Shown here: positions 1 through 8,750 of the stretch, piece by piece
Numbering within the stretch: position 1 is the first letter of the stretch
Layout: each line of letters opens with the position of its first letter
NCBI RefSeq assembly: GCF_008704795.1
Contig: NZ_CP023690.1
Span: forward strand, 6,272,501 to 6,336,500
Length of the DNA stretch: 64,000 nucleotides
Direction: 5' to 3'
DNA from: Streptomyces spectabilis
Lineage (GTDB): Bacteria > Actinomycetota > Actinomycetes > Streptomycetales > Streptomycetaceae
Program-made: the position numbers and the translations under genes
Notes under the pieces: model-generated
Told to the model about the DNA's origin: nothing
The model's database searches: none
What the model saw: the letters and a program-made list of their open reading frames with translations, nothing else

Positions 1-620
1 AACGCCGTGATCTTGCCGTCGAGTTCGGCGCGCACGCGCGCCACCGCCGTGCCGTTCTCCAGCTCCTCGCGGCTGGTGACGACGTAGGGGATGTCCAGGT
101 CGCCGTAGAGCTCCAGGAGTTTGTCCGGCGGGGCGAGGTCCGACTTGGTCATGATCAGCAGCGGGGTGAGCCCGCCGTCGTACGCGGCGACCAGACAGCG
201 GTCGATCAGGCGCGGGCGCGGCTCGGGGTCGGCGAGGGCCGTGACGATGGCGAGCTGGTCGGCGTTGGCGACGACCACGCGCTCGAACGGATCGTCGTCG
301 TCCGCCGTGCGGCGGAGCACCGAGGTGCGCGGGGTGATGCGCACGATGCGGGCGAGGGTGTCCTTGTCGCCGGACAGGTCGCCCACGAGGGCGACCTGGT
401 CGCCGACCACCGCGGCCTTGCGGCCCAGCTCACGGGCCTTCATCGCGACCACGACCCGGTCGTCGACCAGACAGGTCAGGCGGCCGCGGTCGACGGTGAG
501 GACCATTCCGTCGGCCGCGTCCTCGTGCTTGGGGCGGATGTTCGTACGGGGACGGTTGCCCTTGCGGTTGGGGCGGACCCGGACGTCGTCCTCGTCGGTG
601 TGCTTGCCGTAGCGGCGCAT
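1..620 (-). CDS. rsgA: Ribosome small subunit-dependent GTPase A, partial (C-terminal part outside window)
   Basis: RsgA is a circularly permuted GTPase that helps mature the 30S ribosomal subunit in the cytoplasm. The visible 206 residues cover a basic N-terminal tail (RRYGKHTDEDDVRVRP), an OB-fold region with VDRGRLTCLVDD, and the beginning of the GTPase domain with VVVANADQLAIVTA and the NKxD-equivalent LLIMTKSDL, which in this family comes before the P-loop. The rest runs off the left edge. The ATG at 620 lies 16 bp after the aroA stop on the same strand, so the two genes probably form one operon. Identity rests on the permuted motif order and on the usual actinobacterial aroA-rsgA arrangement. 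Confidence 0.9.
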   Translation of the reverse strand, partial: MRRYGKHTDEDDVRVRPNRKGNRPRTNIRPKHEDAADGMVLTVDRGRLTCLVDDRVVVAMKARELGRKAAVVGDQVALVGDLSGDKDTLARIVRITPRTSVLRRTADDDDPFERVVVANADQLAIVTALADPEPRPRLIDRCLVAAYDGGLTPLLIMTKSDLAPPDKLLELYGDLDIPYVVTSREELENGTAVARVRAELDGKITA

Positions 621-636
621 GGTTCCAGTCCGCCCG

Positions 637-1977
637 TCAGTTCCCGAGCATCCCGGCCCACAGGTCGGGGAAGTCGGGCAGCGTCTTCGCCGTCGTCGCG
701 ACGTTCTCGATCTGTACGCCCGGCACGGCCAGGCCGATGATCGCTCCCGCCGTGGCCATGCGGTGGTCGTCGTAGGTGTGGAAGATGCCGCCGTGCAGCT
801 TGCGCGGGCGGATGTGCAGGCCGTCGGCGGTCTCGGTGACGTCACCGCCCAGCTCGTTGATCTCCTTGGTGAGGGCGGCGAGCCGGTCCGTCTCGTGCAG
901 GCGCAGATGGGCGACGCCGCGCAGCGTGGACGGCGAGTCGGCGAGGGCCGCGACGGCCGCGATGCCCGGGGTCAGCTCGCCGACCTCGCTGAGATCGGCG
1001 TCGATGCCGTGCACCGAGCCCGAGCCGGTGAACGTCAGGCCGTGCTCGGTCAGTTCGCAGGAGCCGCCCATCTCGGTGAACAGCTGCCGCAGTGCGTCAC
1101 CGGGCTGGGTGGTGCGCGTCGGCCAGTCCGGGATCGTCACGCGGCCACCGGTGATCAGGGCGGCCGCCAGGAACGGCTGGGCGTTCGACAGGTCCGGCTC
1201 GATGGTGAGGTCACGGCCGAGCAGCGCGCCGGGCGTGACCCGCCAGACGTTCGGCTCGCCGCCCGCCTCGGGGGTGTCGACCTGGGCGCCTGCGGAGCGC
1301 AGCATGTCGACGGTCATGCGGATGTGCGGCATGGACGGCAGGGTGCTGCCCACGTGGCGCACCTCCACGCCCTGGTTGAAGCGCGGGCCCGAGAGCAGCA
1401 GCGCGCTCACGAACTGGGACGAGGAGGAGGCGTCGATCTCGACCTGGCCGCCGTCCAGGGCGCCGCCGCCGTGCACCGTCAGGGGCAGCGCGCCGCGTCC
1501 GTCGTCGTCGACGCGGGCGCCGAGGGCGCGCAGCGCGTCGATCACGCCGTGCAGCGGGCGCTCGTAGGAGCGGGGGTCGCCGTCGAAGCGGATCGGGCCG
1601 TCGGCGAGGGCGGCGACCGGCGGCAGGAAGCGCATCACCGTGCCCGCGTTGCCCACGTCGACCGTGACCGGGCCGTGCAGGCCCGAGGGGATGACGCGCC
1701 AGGCCTCGCCGGAGGCGTCCGGGCCGCCCGCGGCGGCGGAGCTGGACGACACCGTCTCCTCGATGCCGACGCCCATGGCGCGCAGGGCACCCGCCATGAG
1801 GAGGGTGTCGCGGGAGCGCAGGGGGCGGCGCAGCCAGCCGGGCTCGGCGGCGAGGGCGGCCAGGACGAGGGCGCGGTTGGTGACCGACTTGGAGCCCGGC
1901 ACGTGGACCGTCGCGGCGACGGCTCCGCTCGCGTGCGGGGCGGGCCAGAGGGCGGTGTGCGTCGGGTTCACGGTCAT
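637..1977 (-). CDS. aroA: 3-phosphoshikimate 1-carboxyvinyltransferase (EPSP synthase)
   Basis: This is the sixth shikimate-pathway enzyme. It transfers enolpyruvyl from PEP to shikimate-3-phosphate in the cytoplasm. The 446-residue length is normal for the family. Visible motifs are the substrate-binding [15 protein letters not shown] near residue 28, the [14 protein letters not shown] loop, the active-site region [12 protein letters not shown], and [13 protein letters not shown] with [12 protein letters not shown] near the C terminus. The gene starts at ATG 1977 and reads towards rsgA, with only 16 bp between them. Nothing looks broken. Confidence 0.97.
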   Translation of the reverse strand: MTVNPTHTALWPAPHASGAVAATVHVPGSKSVTNRALVLAALAAEPGWLRRPLRSRDTLLMAGALRAMGVGIEETVSSSSAAAGGPDASGEAWRVIPSGLHGPVTVDVGNAGTVMRFLPPVAALADGPIRFDGDPRSYERPLHGVIDALRALGARVDDDGRGALPLTVHGGGALDGGQVEIDASSSSQFVSALLLSGPRFNQGVEVRHVGSTLPSMPHIRMTVDMLRSAGAQVDTPEAGGEPNVWRVTPGALLGRDLTIEPDLSNAQPFLAAALITGGRVTIPDWPTRTTQPGDALRQLFTEMGGSCELTEHGLTFTGSGSVHGIDADLSEVGELTPGIAAVAALADSPSTLRGVAHLRLHETDRLAALTKEINELGGDVTETADGLHIRPRKLHGGIFHTYDDHRMATAGAIIGLAVPGVQIENVATTAKTLPDFPDLWAGMLGN

Positions 1978-2105
1978 GCCTTCACTTTAGTGGTTGGCGA
2001 CGACCACAGATCTTGATCAAAAGTGGTGAAATCCAGGCGAAACAGAGAAGCGCCGAACGCTTCGCCGGAATGACCGTGCGGGCCCGTCGGTCGCCCGCGG
2101 GTCCG

Positions 2106-2147
2106 TCGTGGCTCGTCGCGCGGTTCCCCGCGCCCCTTCGGGGCGCT
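2106..2147. repeat. Streptomyces-type dispersed palindromic repeat
   Basis: This segment between aroA and the M50-like gene reads CGCGCGGTTCCCCGCG followed by GCCCCTTCGGGGCGC, a perfect GCGCCCC/GGGGCGC hairpin with a TTC-type loop. From memory, this exact phrase recurs in intergenic regions of many Streptomyces genomes. Its role is unknown; it could act as a transcription end for aroA-rsgA's neighbour. I did not find a second full copy in this window. Confidence 0.5.
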
Positions 2148-2171
2148 CCCGTGTCGGGGTCGAACGTCAGG

Positions 2172-2894
2172 TCACACGGTGAGCAGCCAGCGGGCTCCGC
2201 CTATCAGCGAGCACAGTGACACGGCATGGAAAAGGAAGAGCCATATTCCGGCGGGAACGTGCGTCAGACGGGCCAGTTGGTCCGCGTCCGAGTCACCGGC
2301 GCCCCCGTGCCGCCGCTTCGCCTGGAGCTCGAAGGCGGGCCGCACGCCCCCCAGGAGCAGGAACCACACCACCGCGTACGCGAAGGCGGCCTGCACGTCG
2401 GTGCTCGCCAGCCAGGAGACGACCAGGAAGGCGCCGCCCGCCAGGATCATCGTGAGCGCGCCGTACGCGTTGCGGATCATCACCAGCATCGCGGCGAGCA
2501 GGGCCGTGGCGATCCACAGGAAGGCCGTGATGTGCCCCTGGGAGAGCAGCGCGGCACCGCCGAGGCCGAGCAGCGGGGGAGCGGTGTAGCCCGCGGCGGC
2601 GGTGAGGATCATGCCGAGGCCCGAGGGCTTGCCGCGGCTGACGGTCAGACCACTGGTGTCGGAGTGCAGCCGGATGCCGTCCAGGCGGCGCCCGGTGAGC
2701 AGGGCGACCAGGCCGTGGCCGCCCTCGTGGGCGATGGTGACGGCGTTGCGGGCCACGCGCCACACGCCGTGCGGGACGACGGCGGCGAGCGCGACGACGC
2801 CGGTGGCGATCACCAGCCACTGATCGGGCGCGGACTGCGTACCGACGACGCGGTCCCACAGGTCGCTCAGGCTGGCGGAAGCGGTGGTGTGCAT
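2172..2894 (-). CDS. M50 family metallopeptidase-like integral membrane protein
   Basis: A 240-residue protein with about six hydrophobic segments. It carries the zinc-protease signature HEGGH (HExxH) in AVTIAHEGGHGLVALLTGRR near residue 55, followed by GYTAPPLLGLGGAAL. This matches the M50B-like family seen in actinobacteria. The second zinc-ligand motif of true site-2 proteases (an Asp in a late NxxPxxxxDG segment) is not evident, so proteolytic activity is inferred only. The start at ATG 2894 is the first possible Met and lies 49 bp from the divergent SRAP gene, so the two share a promoter region. No substrate can be named. Confidence 0.8.
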   Translation of the reverse strand: MHTTASASLSDLWDRVVGTQSAPDQWLVIATGVVALAAVVPHGVWRVARNAVTIAHEGGHGLVALLTGRRLDGIRLHSDTSGLTVSRGKPSGLGMILTAAAGYTAPPLLGLGGAALLSQGHITAFLWIATALLAAMLVMIRNAYGALTMILAGGAFLVVSWLASTDVQAAFAYAVVWFLLLGGVRPAFELQAKRRHGGAGDSDADQLARLTHVPAGIWLFLFHAVSLCSLIGGARWLLTV

Positions 2895-2943
2895 TGCTCG
2901 GTCGGCTCCCTGTGGTCGGCCACGGCGTGGCAGTGTGGCACGT

Positions 2944-3759
2944 ATGTGCGGACGGTATGCATCGAGTCGTAGGCCCGAGGATCTCGCAGGAATCTTTGAG
3001 ATCGAGAAGTGGGAGCCGGAAGAGGCCCTGGAGGCGGACTACAACGTCGCTCCCACCAAAGAGGTCTACGCCGTGCTCGACCGCCCCCTTAAGGACGCCG
3101 AGGACAAACGTCCGGTTCGCCAGCTGCGCAGGCTGAAGTGGGGACTCGTACCGTCCTGGGCGAAGACGCCGGAGGGCGGCGCGCGGATGATCAACGCGCG
3201 CGCCGAGACGGTGCACGAGAAGCCCTCCTACCGCCGGGCCTTCGCCGCCCGCCGCTGCATCCTGCCCGCCGACGGCTATTACGAGTGGGTGACCGGCGCC
3301 GCCGAGCGCGACCTTGAGGTCGAGGGCAAGAAGAAGCGGCCCCGCAAGCAGCCGTACTTCGTGCTGCCCGCCGACGGCTCGGTGTTCGCGATGGCCGGCC
3401 TCTACGAGTTCTGGCGGGACCGCACGCTGCCCGACGAGCATCCGCTCGCCTGGTGGGTGACCTGCTCGGTGATCACCACGGAGGCGGAGACCGCCCCGCT
3501 CGCCATCGCCCCGGAGAACGGCCCCTCCTCCCTCGCGGACATCCACCCGCGCATGCCGCTGATGCTCACGCCCGACCGCTGGGACGCCTGGCTCGACCCG
3601 GCGCGCACCGCCGCGGAGGAGCTGCGCCCGCTCCTGGAGCCGCCGCCCACCGGGCTCATGCGCGCGTTCCCCGTGTCGACGGCCGTCAGCAACGTCCGCA
3701 ACAACGGTCCGGAGCTGCTGACGGAACTGGAGGCCCCCGAAGAGGGCACACTCTTCTGA
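2944..3759 (+). CDS. SOS response-associated peptidase (SRAP/HMCES/YedK family)
   Basis: SRAP proteins crosslink covalently to abasic sites in single-stranded DNA through the amino-terminal Cys2 and so shield them. The start was placed at the ATG giving MCGRYA, because Cys2 must become N-terminal after Met removal; longer in-frame starts upstream would bury it. Other family motifs are NVAPTKEVYAVL (catalytic Asn), MINARAETVHEKPSYRRAF, CILPADGYYEWV (catalytic Glu), and the IHPRMPLML segment with the conserved His. Length is 271 residues, typical. The stop is separated by one base from the next gene's GTG, so the two are co-transcribed. Confidence 0.93.
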   Translation: MCGRYASSRRPEDLAGIFEIEKWEPEEALEADYNVAPTKEVYAVLDRPLKDAEDKRPVRQLRRLKWGLVPSWAKTPEGGARMINARAETVHEKPSYRRAFAARRCILPADGYYEWVTGAAERDLEVEGKKKRPRKQPYFVLPADGSVFAMAGLYEFWRDRTLPDEHPLAWWVTCSVITTEAETAPLAIAPENGPSSLADIHPRMPLMLTPDRWDAWLDPARTAAEELRPLLEPPPTGLMRAFPVSTAVSNVRNNGPELLTELEAPEEGTLF

Positions 3760-3760
3760 C

Positions 3761-4420
3761 GTGACGCACAGTGAGACCCACAGCGAAGTCGTCGAGACCG
3801 ACGCCGGGGCCGCCCGGATCACCTGGCACCCCGCGAAGCAGGCCCGGGCCGTGCTCGCCGTCAGCCACGGGGCGGGCGGCGGCATCGAGGCGCGGGACCT
3901 GCGGGCCATCGCCGCGACCCTGCCCGCGCACGGCGTGACCGTCGCCCTGGTGGAGCAGCCCTGGCGGGTGGCCGGCAAGAAGGTGGCGCCCGCGCCGAAG
4001 ACGCTCGACACCGGCTGGCGCGGCGTGTGGCCCGCCCTCGCGAAGCCCGGCCTGCCCGTGCTCGCGGGCGGCCGCAGCGCCGGGGCCCGCGTCGCTTGCC
4101 GCACGGCCGCCGAGCTCGGCGCGGCCGCCGTGCTCGCGCTGAGCTTCCCGCTGCACCCCCCGGGCAGGCCGGAGAAGTCCCGCGCCGACGAACTGCTCGG
4201 CGCCGGGGTGCCGACGCTCGTGGTGCAGGGCGGCAACGACCCCTTCGGCAAGCCCGCGGAGTTCCCCCGGAGCACGGCCTACGAACTCGTCGAAATCCCC
4301 TTCGGCGACCACTCCTTCGCCGTACCGAAGCGGGCCGGGATCGGCCAGGAGGACGCTGTGAAACGGATCACGGACGCCGTCGTCGCGTGGACGGGCGCGC
4401 CGGGAATGTTGAGCACGTGA
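3761..4420 (+). CDS. Alpha/beta-hydrolase family protein (dienelactone hydrolase/Tex30-like)
   Basis: A 219-residue cytoplasmic alpha/beta hydrolase. The fold is shown by [15 protein letters not shown] near the start (oxyanion region), the nucleophile elbow [11 protein letters not shown] (GxSxG), [18 protein letters not shown], the acid-bearing [12 protein letters not shown], and [10 protein letters not shown] with the catalytic His. The substrate is unknown. GTG 3761 follows the SRAP stop by one base, which supports translational coupling. The last codons overlap the SigR-type promoter of the next operon, so the 3' end of this gene has a regulatory role as well. Confidence 0.85.
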   Translation: MTHSETHSEVVETDAGAARITWHPAKQARAVLAVSHGAGGGIEARDLRAIAATLPAHGVTVALVEQPWRVAGKKVAPAPKTLDTGWRGVWPALAKPGLPVLAGGRSAGARVACRTAAELGAAAVLALSFPLHPPGRPEKSRADELLGAGVPTLVVQGGNDPFGKPAEFPRSTAYELVEIPFGDHSFAVPKRAGIGQEDAVKRITDAVVAWTGAPGMLST

Positions 4421-4428
4421 CGACTGTT
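4403..4428 (+). promoter_or_regulatory. SigR-dependent autoregulatory promoter (sigRp2-like)
   Basis: GGAAT at 4403-4407 is followed, after exactly 18 bases, by GTT at 4426-4428. This matches the consensus known for SigR promoters in S. coelicolor (GGAAT-N18-GTT). It lies 49 bp before the ATG of the long SigR isoform and overlaps the end of the hydrolase gene. The match is direct; the positive feedback role is taken from the S. coelicolor system. Confidence 0.9.
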
Positions 4429-4641
4429 GTCCCGTACGAACAGCGAACAGTGTGCGTACGAGAGGGAGACCGCCGCATGGGAACGACCATCTGCCCGGAC
4501 CGCTCCACCACCCCTGAGCTGGAGTGGAGCGTGCTGAGCTCGCCCAAGGCGGCCCCTATTCGAGCGGCGCGCAAAGCAGGTCGTCGTCTATCCTCCGAAA
4601 CCAGTGGGACCGGCTACGGCCCCACCACGTCGTTGGAGGAG

Positions 4642-5325
4642 GTGGGTCCGGTCACTGGGACCGACGCAGGCACTGAGCACGGTCACTCCGAGCAGCCGGA
4701 GCGTTCCGACAAGGGTTCCGAGACGGCCGCGGAGCGCACGGCCCGCTTCGAGCGGGACGCGCTGATGTTCCTCGACCAGATGTACTCGGCGGCGCTCCGG
4801 ATGACCCGCAATCCGGCGGACGCGGAGGACCTGGTCCAGGAGACCTACGCGAAGGCGTACGCGTCGTTCCACCAGTTCCGCGAGGGCACCAACCTCAAGG
4901 CCTGGCTGTACCGCATCCTCACGAACACGTTCATCAACTCGTACCGCAAGAAGCAGCGCGAGCCCCAGCGCAGCGCCGCCGAGGAGATCGAGGACTGGCA
5001 GCTGGCGCGCGCCGAGTCGCACATGTCCACCGGACTGCGCTCGGCCGAGTCGCAGGCGCTCGACCACCTGCCGGACTCCGACGTGAAGAACGCGCTCCAA
5101 GCGATCCCGGAGGAATTCCGCATCGCCGTGTACCTCGCGGACGTGGAGGGCTTTGCGTACAAGGAGATCGCCGACATCATGGGTACACCCATCGGTACGG
5201 TGATGTCCCGTCTTCACCGCGGCCGCCGCCAACTCCGCGGCATGCTGGAGGACTACGCGCGTGACCGCGGCCTGGTCCCGGCCGGTGCCGGAGACTCGAA
5301 CGAAGCGAAAGGCTCGGGCTCATGA
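4642..5325 (+). CDS. sigR: RNA polymerase sigma factor SigR (ECF, thiol-oxidative stress)
   Basis: SigR directs transcription of thioredoxin, mycothiol and proteolysis genes when RsrA is oxidised by disulfide stress. The short form is 227 residues from GTG 4642 (GPVTGTDAG), the same length as in S. coelicolor. Region 2 is visible as [21 protein letters not shown] and region 4 as [40 protein letters not shown]. The frame stays open upstream to ATG 4477, exactly 55 codons earlier and preceded by GAGGGAG at 4462-4468. That is the length of the N-terminal extension of the unstable SigR' isoform made from the autoregulated transcript in S. coelicolor. GTG 4642 has a GGAGG only 2 bases away, an unusually tight spacing. 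The stop overlaps the rsrA start as ATGA. Confidence 0.96.
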   Translation: MGPVTGTDAGTEHGHSEQPERSDKGSETAAERTARFERDALMFLDQMYSAALRMTRNPADAEDLVQETYAKAYASFHQFREGTNLKAWLYRILTNTFINSYRKKQREPQRSAAEEIEDWQLARAESHMSTGLRSAESQALDHLPDSDVKNALQAIPEEFRIAVYLADVEGFAYKEIADIMGTPIGTVMSRLHRGRRQLRGMLEDYARDRGLVPAGAGDSNEAKGSGS

Positions 5326-5621
5326 GCTGCGGAGAGCCGCACGAGACTGACTGCAGTGAGGTCCTGGACCACCTCTATGAGTTCCTGGACCGGGAGATGC
5401 CGGACAGCGACTGCACGAAGTTCGAGACGCACTTCGAGGAGTGCTCCCCCTGCCTGGAGAAGTACGGCCTCGAACAGGCGGTGAAGAAGCTCGTCAAGCG
5501 CTGCTGCGGCCAGGACGACGTGCCCGCCGACCTGCGGGCGAAGGTCATGGGCCGGATCGACCTGATCCGCTCCGGACAGGCGGTTCCGGACGACGGGGTG
5601 GATCTGGCCCCCGGGTCCTGA
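5322..5621 (+). CDS. rsrA: Zinc-binding redox-sensing anti-sigma factor RsrA
   Basis: RsrA holds SigR inactive under reducing conditions and lets go when a disulfide forms and zinc is lost. The 99-residue protein has Cys3, Cys11, Cys31, His37, Cys41, Cys44, Cys61 and Cys62. This includes the ZAS motif HFEECSPC (H37-x3-C41-x2-C44) and Cys11, the residues known to bind zinc or form the trigger disulfide in S. coelicolor RsrA, at identical numbering. It overlaps sigR by four bases (ATGA), so the two proteins should be made in a fixed ratio from the SigR-driven transcript. Confidence 0.96.
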   Translation: MSCGEPHETDCSEVLDHLYEFLDREMPDSDCTKFETHFEECSPCLEKYGLEQAVKKLVKRCCGQDDVPADLRAKVMGRIDLIRSGQAVPDDGVDLAPGS

Positions 5622-5644
5622 GCGAAGCCCCCGGGTCAGAGCTG

Positions 5645-5689
5645 AGCGGGTGCGCCCCGCGTTCCCCGTGGGGCTGCCGTTCACCCGCT
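5645..5689 (+). terminator. Stem-loop downstream of rsrA
   Basis: AGCGGGTG at 5645-5652 pairs with CACCCGCT at 5682-5689, and an inner GCCCC/GGGGC pair lies inside. It sits 24 bp after rsrA, and a T-rich tract (GAACGTTTCTCTCTGTTTC) follows. It probably ends the sigR-rsrA transcript before the HD-domain genes. Confidence 0.6.
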
Positions 5690-5813
5690 AGTTGAACGTT
5701 TCTCTCTGTTTCTGCTGGGGTTTCTCACTCGAAGGTGCTAATTCGCGCCCGCTGACGCTGGCGTGCTCAGGGCCCGTTCTACTCTCCCGACCTGGATCGG
5801 GAGGAGAACCCCT

Positions 5814-7181
5814 ATGCGGTCGGTGCCGGTGTGGGCCCGAGGCTACGTCCTGTGCGCCGCGCTCGGCGCGGCCGCCTGCGCGGCGCCCGCGTTCGGCCCC
5901 GGCACGGCATGGCCCGTCGTCGGACTGCTCGCCCTGCTGTACGCGGGCGGGGAGCACACCGTCGTCCGCAGCGGCCCGGCCGTGCCCGCCTTCTACCCCG
6001 TGCTGCTGGCCGCGGTGTTCCTGCTGCCGCCCGCCGCGGCCGCGCTCGTCGCCGTCCCGGGCGCCCTGCTCGCCCGCGTCGAACGGCGGCCACGGTGGCT
6101 GCGCCGCCTGTGGCGGGCCGCTCAGCTGGCCCTCGCCGCCTGGGCCGCGGGGCGGACGTACGCCGCGCTCGACGGGCCCGCGGCGGCCTCGGCGCCCCCC
6201 GACTTCCCGTACGTCCTGCTGCCCGCCGCGGTCGCCGTGCTCTGCTTCGCCGCGGTCATCGCCGCCCTCGACGGCGGCATCCTGGTGGCGGCGGAGGGGG
6301 TTCCGCCGCGCCACGCCTGGCGGGGACTGCTGCCCGGCTCGCTCGCGCCCGTCGCCGTGCACGGGCTCGCCGGGCTGATGATGGCCGTCCTCTGGGACAG
6401 CCGGTACGGGCCCCTCGCCGCGCTGCTCGTCCTGCTCCCGATGGGCGTCTCGTGCTGGGTGTTCGCCCAGTACCACCGCGAGCGCTCCGCCCACCAGGCC
6501 ACCATCCGCGCGCTCGTGCAGGCCGTCGACATCAAGGACCGCTACACCAGGGGCCACAGCGAGCGGGTCGGCCGCGCCTCCGTGCTGATCGCCCGCGAGC
6601 TGGGCATGGACGACGCGCGCGTGGAGCTGCTCCGCTTCGCCGGGATCCTGCACGACGTGGGCAAGCTCGGCGTCCCCACCCGGCTGCTGCGCAAGGAGGG
6701 GCCGCTGACCCCGCAGGAGCGGCGCGTGATCGAGCTGCACCCGGAGTACGGCCACGAGATGGTGCGGGGCATCGGCTTCCTCGGGGAGGCCAGGGCGGCG
6801 ATCCTGCACCACCACGAGCGCATCGACGGCAGCGGCTACCCCTACGGCCTGACGGGTCGTCAAATCCCGGAGTGCGCCCGGGTGGTGGCCGTCGCCGACG
6901 CCTTCGACGCCATGACGTCCTCGCGCTCCTACCGCCGCGCCCGCCCGGTCGCGGCCGCCGTCACCGAACTCCGGCGCTGCGCGGGGGCCCAGTTCGACCC
7001 GGCCATGGTCGGCGCCCTCGCCCGGGCGCTCGACCGGTACGGATGGGACGCGGAGGTCACGGCCGGGGGCGAGGCAAAGGCTTCGGCCGGGGCCCGGCGC
7101 ACGGGCCCCGACGGCCCCGGAAGCCCCGTCGACGGCGTGGTGTCCGGCGCCCCCGCGGCCCGCGGCCCGGCCGCCCGGTGA
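5814..7181 (+). CDS. Membrane HD-GYP domain protein, probable cyclic-di-GMP phosphodiesterase
   Basis: A 455-residue protein with about eight hydrophobic segments over residues 1-220 and a C-terminal HD-GYP domain. The domain shows HSERVGRASVLIARELG, FAGILHDVGKLGVP (HD pair), HPEYGHEMV, the metal-ligand LHHHERIDGSGYP (GYP motif) and ADAFDAMTSSRSYR. HD-GYP enzymes hydrolyse c-di-GMP, which controls development in Streptomyces. All metal-binding positions appear intact, so activity is expected. The start is ATG 5814 because GGGAGGAG lies just upstream; the frame is open a little further but without a ribosome site. It overlaps the next gene by four bases (GTGA). Confidence 0.88.
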   Translation: MRSVPVWARGYVLCAALGAAACAAPAFGPGTAWPVVGLLALLYAGGEHTVVRSGPAVPAFYPVLLAAVFLLPPAAAALVAVPGALLARVERRPRWLRRLWRAAQLALAAWAAGRTYAALDGPAAASAPPDFPYVLLPAAVAVLCFAAVIAALDGGILVAAEGVPPRHAWRGLLPGSLAPVAVHGLAGLMMAVLWDSRYGPLAALLVLLPMGVSCWVFAQYHRERSAHQATIRALVQAVDIKDRYTRGHSERVGRASVLIARELGMDDARVELLRFAGILHDVGKLGVPTRLLRKEGPLTPQERRVIELHPEYGHEMVRGIGFLGEARAAILHHHERIDGSGYPYGLTGRQIPECARVVAVADAFDAMTSSRSYRRARPVAAAVTELRRCAGAQFDPAMVGALARALDRYGWDAEVTAGGEAKASAGARRTGPDGPGSPVDGVVSGAPAARGPAAR

Positions 7182-8470
7182 CGCACGAGCCCGCGGGGCG
7201 GCCCGCCGCCGCGGTGGCCGCCGTGATCCGCGGCGCCGCGCTACTCGTCGCCGTCGGCGCGCTCGGCGTCACGCTCTGGCGCGGCGTCGAGGAGCCACGG
7301 ACCGCCCTCGCCTTCGGCGTGCTCATAGCCGTGGGCGAGCTGGCCCGGTGGGGCAGCGGCGGCGAGCGGGAGCCCGCGCCCCTGGGGGCCGCGGGCGCGC
7401 TCGCGTACGCCCTGCTGGGGGAGAGCGGCGGGCGGGCGACCCACCACGGGGTGCTCCAGGTGGTCGCCGTCGTCGTGGCGGCGGGGCTGGTCGGCGCCGT
7501 GCCGCACGTGGCGCTCGGCCGCGGGCCCGCGCCCGACGCCCTCGCCCGGCGCGTGCTCACCGTCGCCTTCGCCGCCGTGTGCTTCCAGCCGCTGTACAAC
7601 TCGGGCCGCCTGGAGGACCGGGCGGGCTACGGCTCCTGGTACGCCGCCGTGGTGGTGGCCCTGCTCGCGCTCACCGCGCTGTGCGACGCCGTGCTCGCGG
7701 CGGCCCTGGCGCACGCCCGCCGGGGGTGGCCGTTCGGGCCGCTGCTCAGGGACGAGCTGCGGCGCATGCCCGGCATCGGCTCCGCCGTGTGCGCCACGGG
7801 GGCCGTGATGGCGCTGGCCGTCGCCGTGGCGGGGCTGTGGGCGCTGCCGGTGTTCAGCTGCCCGCTGCTGCTCACCCAGCTGGCCGTCCGCCGCTACGCC
7901 GCCGTGCGGGCCACGTACCGGCAGACCATCGCCTCCCTTGCCCGCGCCACCGAGATCGCCGGGTACACCCCGGCCGGGCACGCCAGGCGGGTGGCGGACC
8001 TCAGCCGGGCCATGGGCCGTGAGCTGGGGCTCTCCGGGGCGGACCTGGGCGTCCTGGAGTACGCGGCGCTGATGCACGACATCGGGCAGCTCTCCCTGGT
8101 CGACCCCGTGCCCGAGGGTGCCACCGCGCGCCTTCCCGCCGCCGAGCAGCGGCGCATCGCCCTGCTCGGCGGGGCCGTCGTCCGGCAGACCGGCGTGGCC
8201 GCCGACGTCGCCGTCGTGGTGGAGCGCCAGGCCGATCCGTACCGCGAGCAGCCGCTCACCGCGCGTATCGTGCGGACGGCGAACGCATACGACGAGATGG
8301 CCCGGGAACACGGGCCTCAAGGGCCGCTGGCCGCCCTGGAGCGACTGCGGGTCGCGACGGGGCGCGAGTACCAGACGGAGGTCGTGGAGGCCTTGGCGAG
8401 GGTGCTCGCGGGGTGCACGGGGCCGGTGGCCGCCCCGCGCCGGGGGCTCGGCCCCCTGGACCCCTGTTGA
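7178..8470 (+). CDS. Membrane protein with degenerate HD domain
   Basis: A 430-residue protein that starts at GTG 7178, overlapping the previous stop (GTGA). The first two thirds are hydrophobic and Ala/Gly-rich (about eight segments). The C-terminal part resembles the preceding HD-GYP protein: HARRVADLSRAMGRELG, YAALMHDIGQLSLVDP with an HD pair, and IVRTANAYDEMA. The second histidine cluster and the GYP motif are replaced by VVVERQADPYREQPLTARI, so c-di-GMP hydrolysis is doubtful. The two genes look like an ancient tandem duplication in which the second copy became a sensor or partner. No direct evidence for either role is visible. Confidence 0.8.
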   Translation: MTHEPAGRPAAAVAAVIRGAALLVAVGALGVTLWRGVEEPRTALAFGVLIAVGELARWGSGGEREPAPLGAAGALAYALLGESGGRATHHGVLQVVAVVVAAGLVGAVPHVALGRGPAPDALARRVLTVAFAAVCFQPLYNSGRLEDRAGYGSWYAAVVVALLALTALCDAVLAAALAHARRGWPFGPLLRDELRRMPGIGSAVCATGAVMALAVAVAGLWALPVFSCPLLLTQLAVRRYAAVRATYRQTIASLARATEIAGYTPAGHARRVADLSRAMGRELGLSGADLGVLEYAALMHDIGQLSLVDPVPEGATARLPAAEQRRIALLGGAVVRQTGVAADVAVVVERQADPYREQPLTARIVRTANAYDEMAREHGPQGPLAALERLRVATGREYQTEVVEALARVLAGCTGPVAAPRRGLGPLDPC

Positions 8471-8580
8471 GGGTGGCGCACGCGCGTCCCGAGGCGCCGG
8501 AGGGCCGGGAACGGCACCGCGCTCCCACACGATCGGGGGGTCCGCGGCGGAGCGCCCGGGCCGCCGGGGCGGGGCCCCGG

Positions 8581-8604
8581 GGCCCCCGGCGAAGGCGCCG
8601 GGGC
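8581..8604 (+). terminator. GC-rich stem-loop after the HD-domain pair
   Basis: GGCCCCCGGCG and CGCCGGGGCC form a stem with one bulge around an AAG loop. It stands 110 bp after the second HD gene within very GC-rich spacer DNA. There is no T-tract, so the call is tentative. Confidence 0.35.
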
Positions 8605-8750
8605 CGGGTCGTCTGACCTCGGGTCCCGCTGGGTAACCCATGGGTAATGAGCGGCCGTCCGACCGTACGTGGTTGGATGCGAAAGAGAAGCGGGGCCGCG
8701 CGGCAGCGCGGCGGCGGGGACATCCCGACAAGAGCTGGCAGGCGGGAATC

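Noticed and set aside
2226..2972. Long plus-strand frames opposite the M50-like gene
   Set aside because: They are GC-skew shadows of the minus-strand gene; no domain is recognisable and the minus frame has clear membrane segments and HEGGH.
4027..4641. Long open frame running into sigR from within the hydrolase gene
   Set aside because: Only the last 55 codons from ATG 4477 fit the known SigR' extension; the rest is the shadow of the hydrolase gene in another frame.
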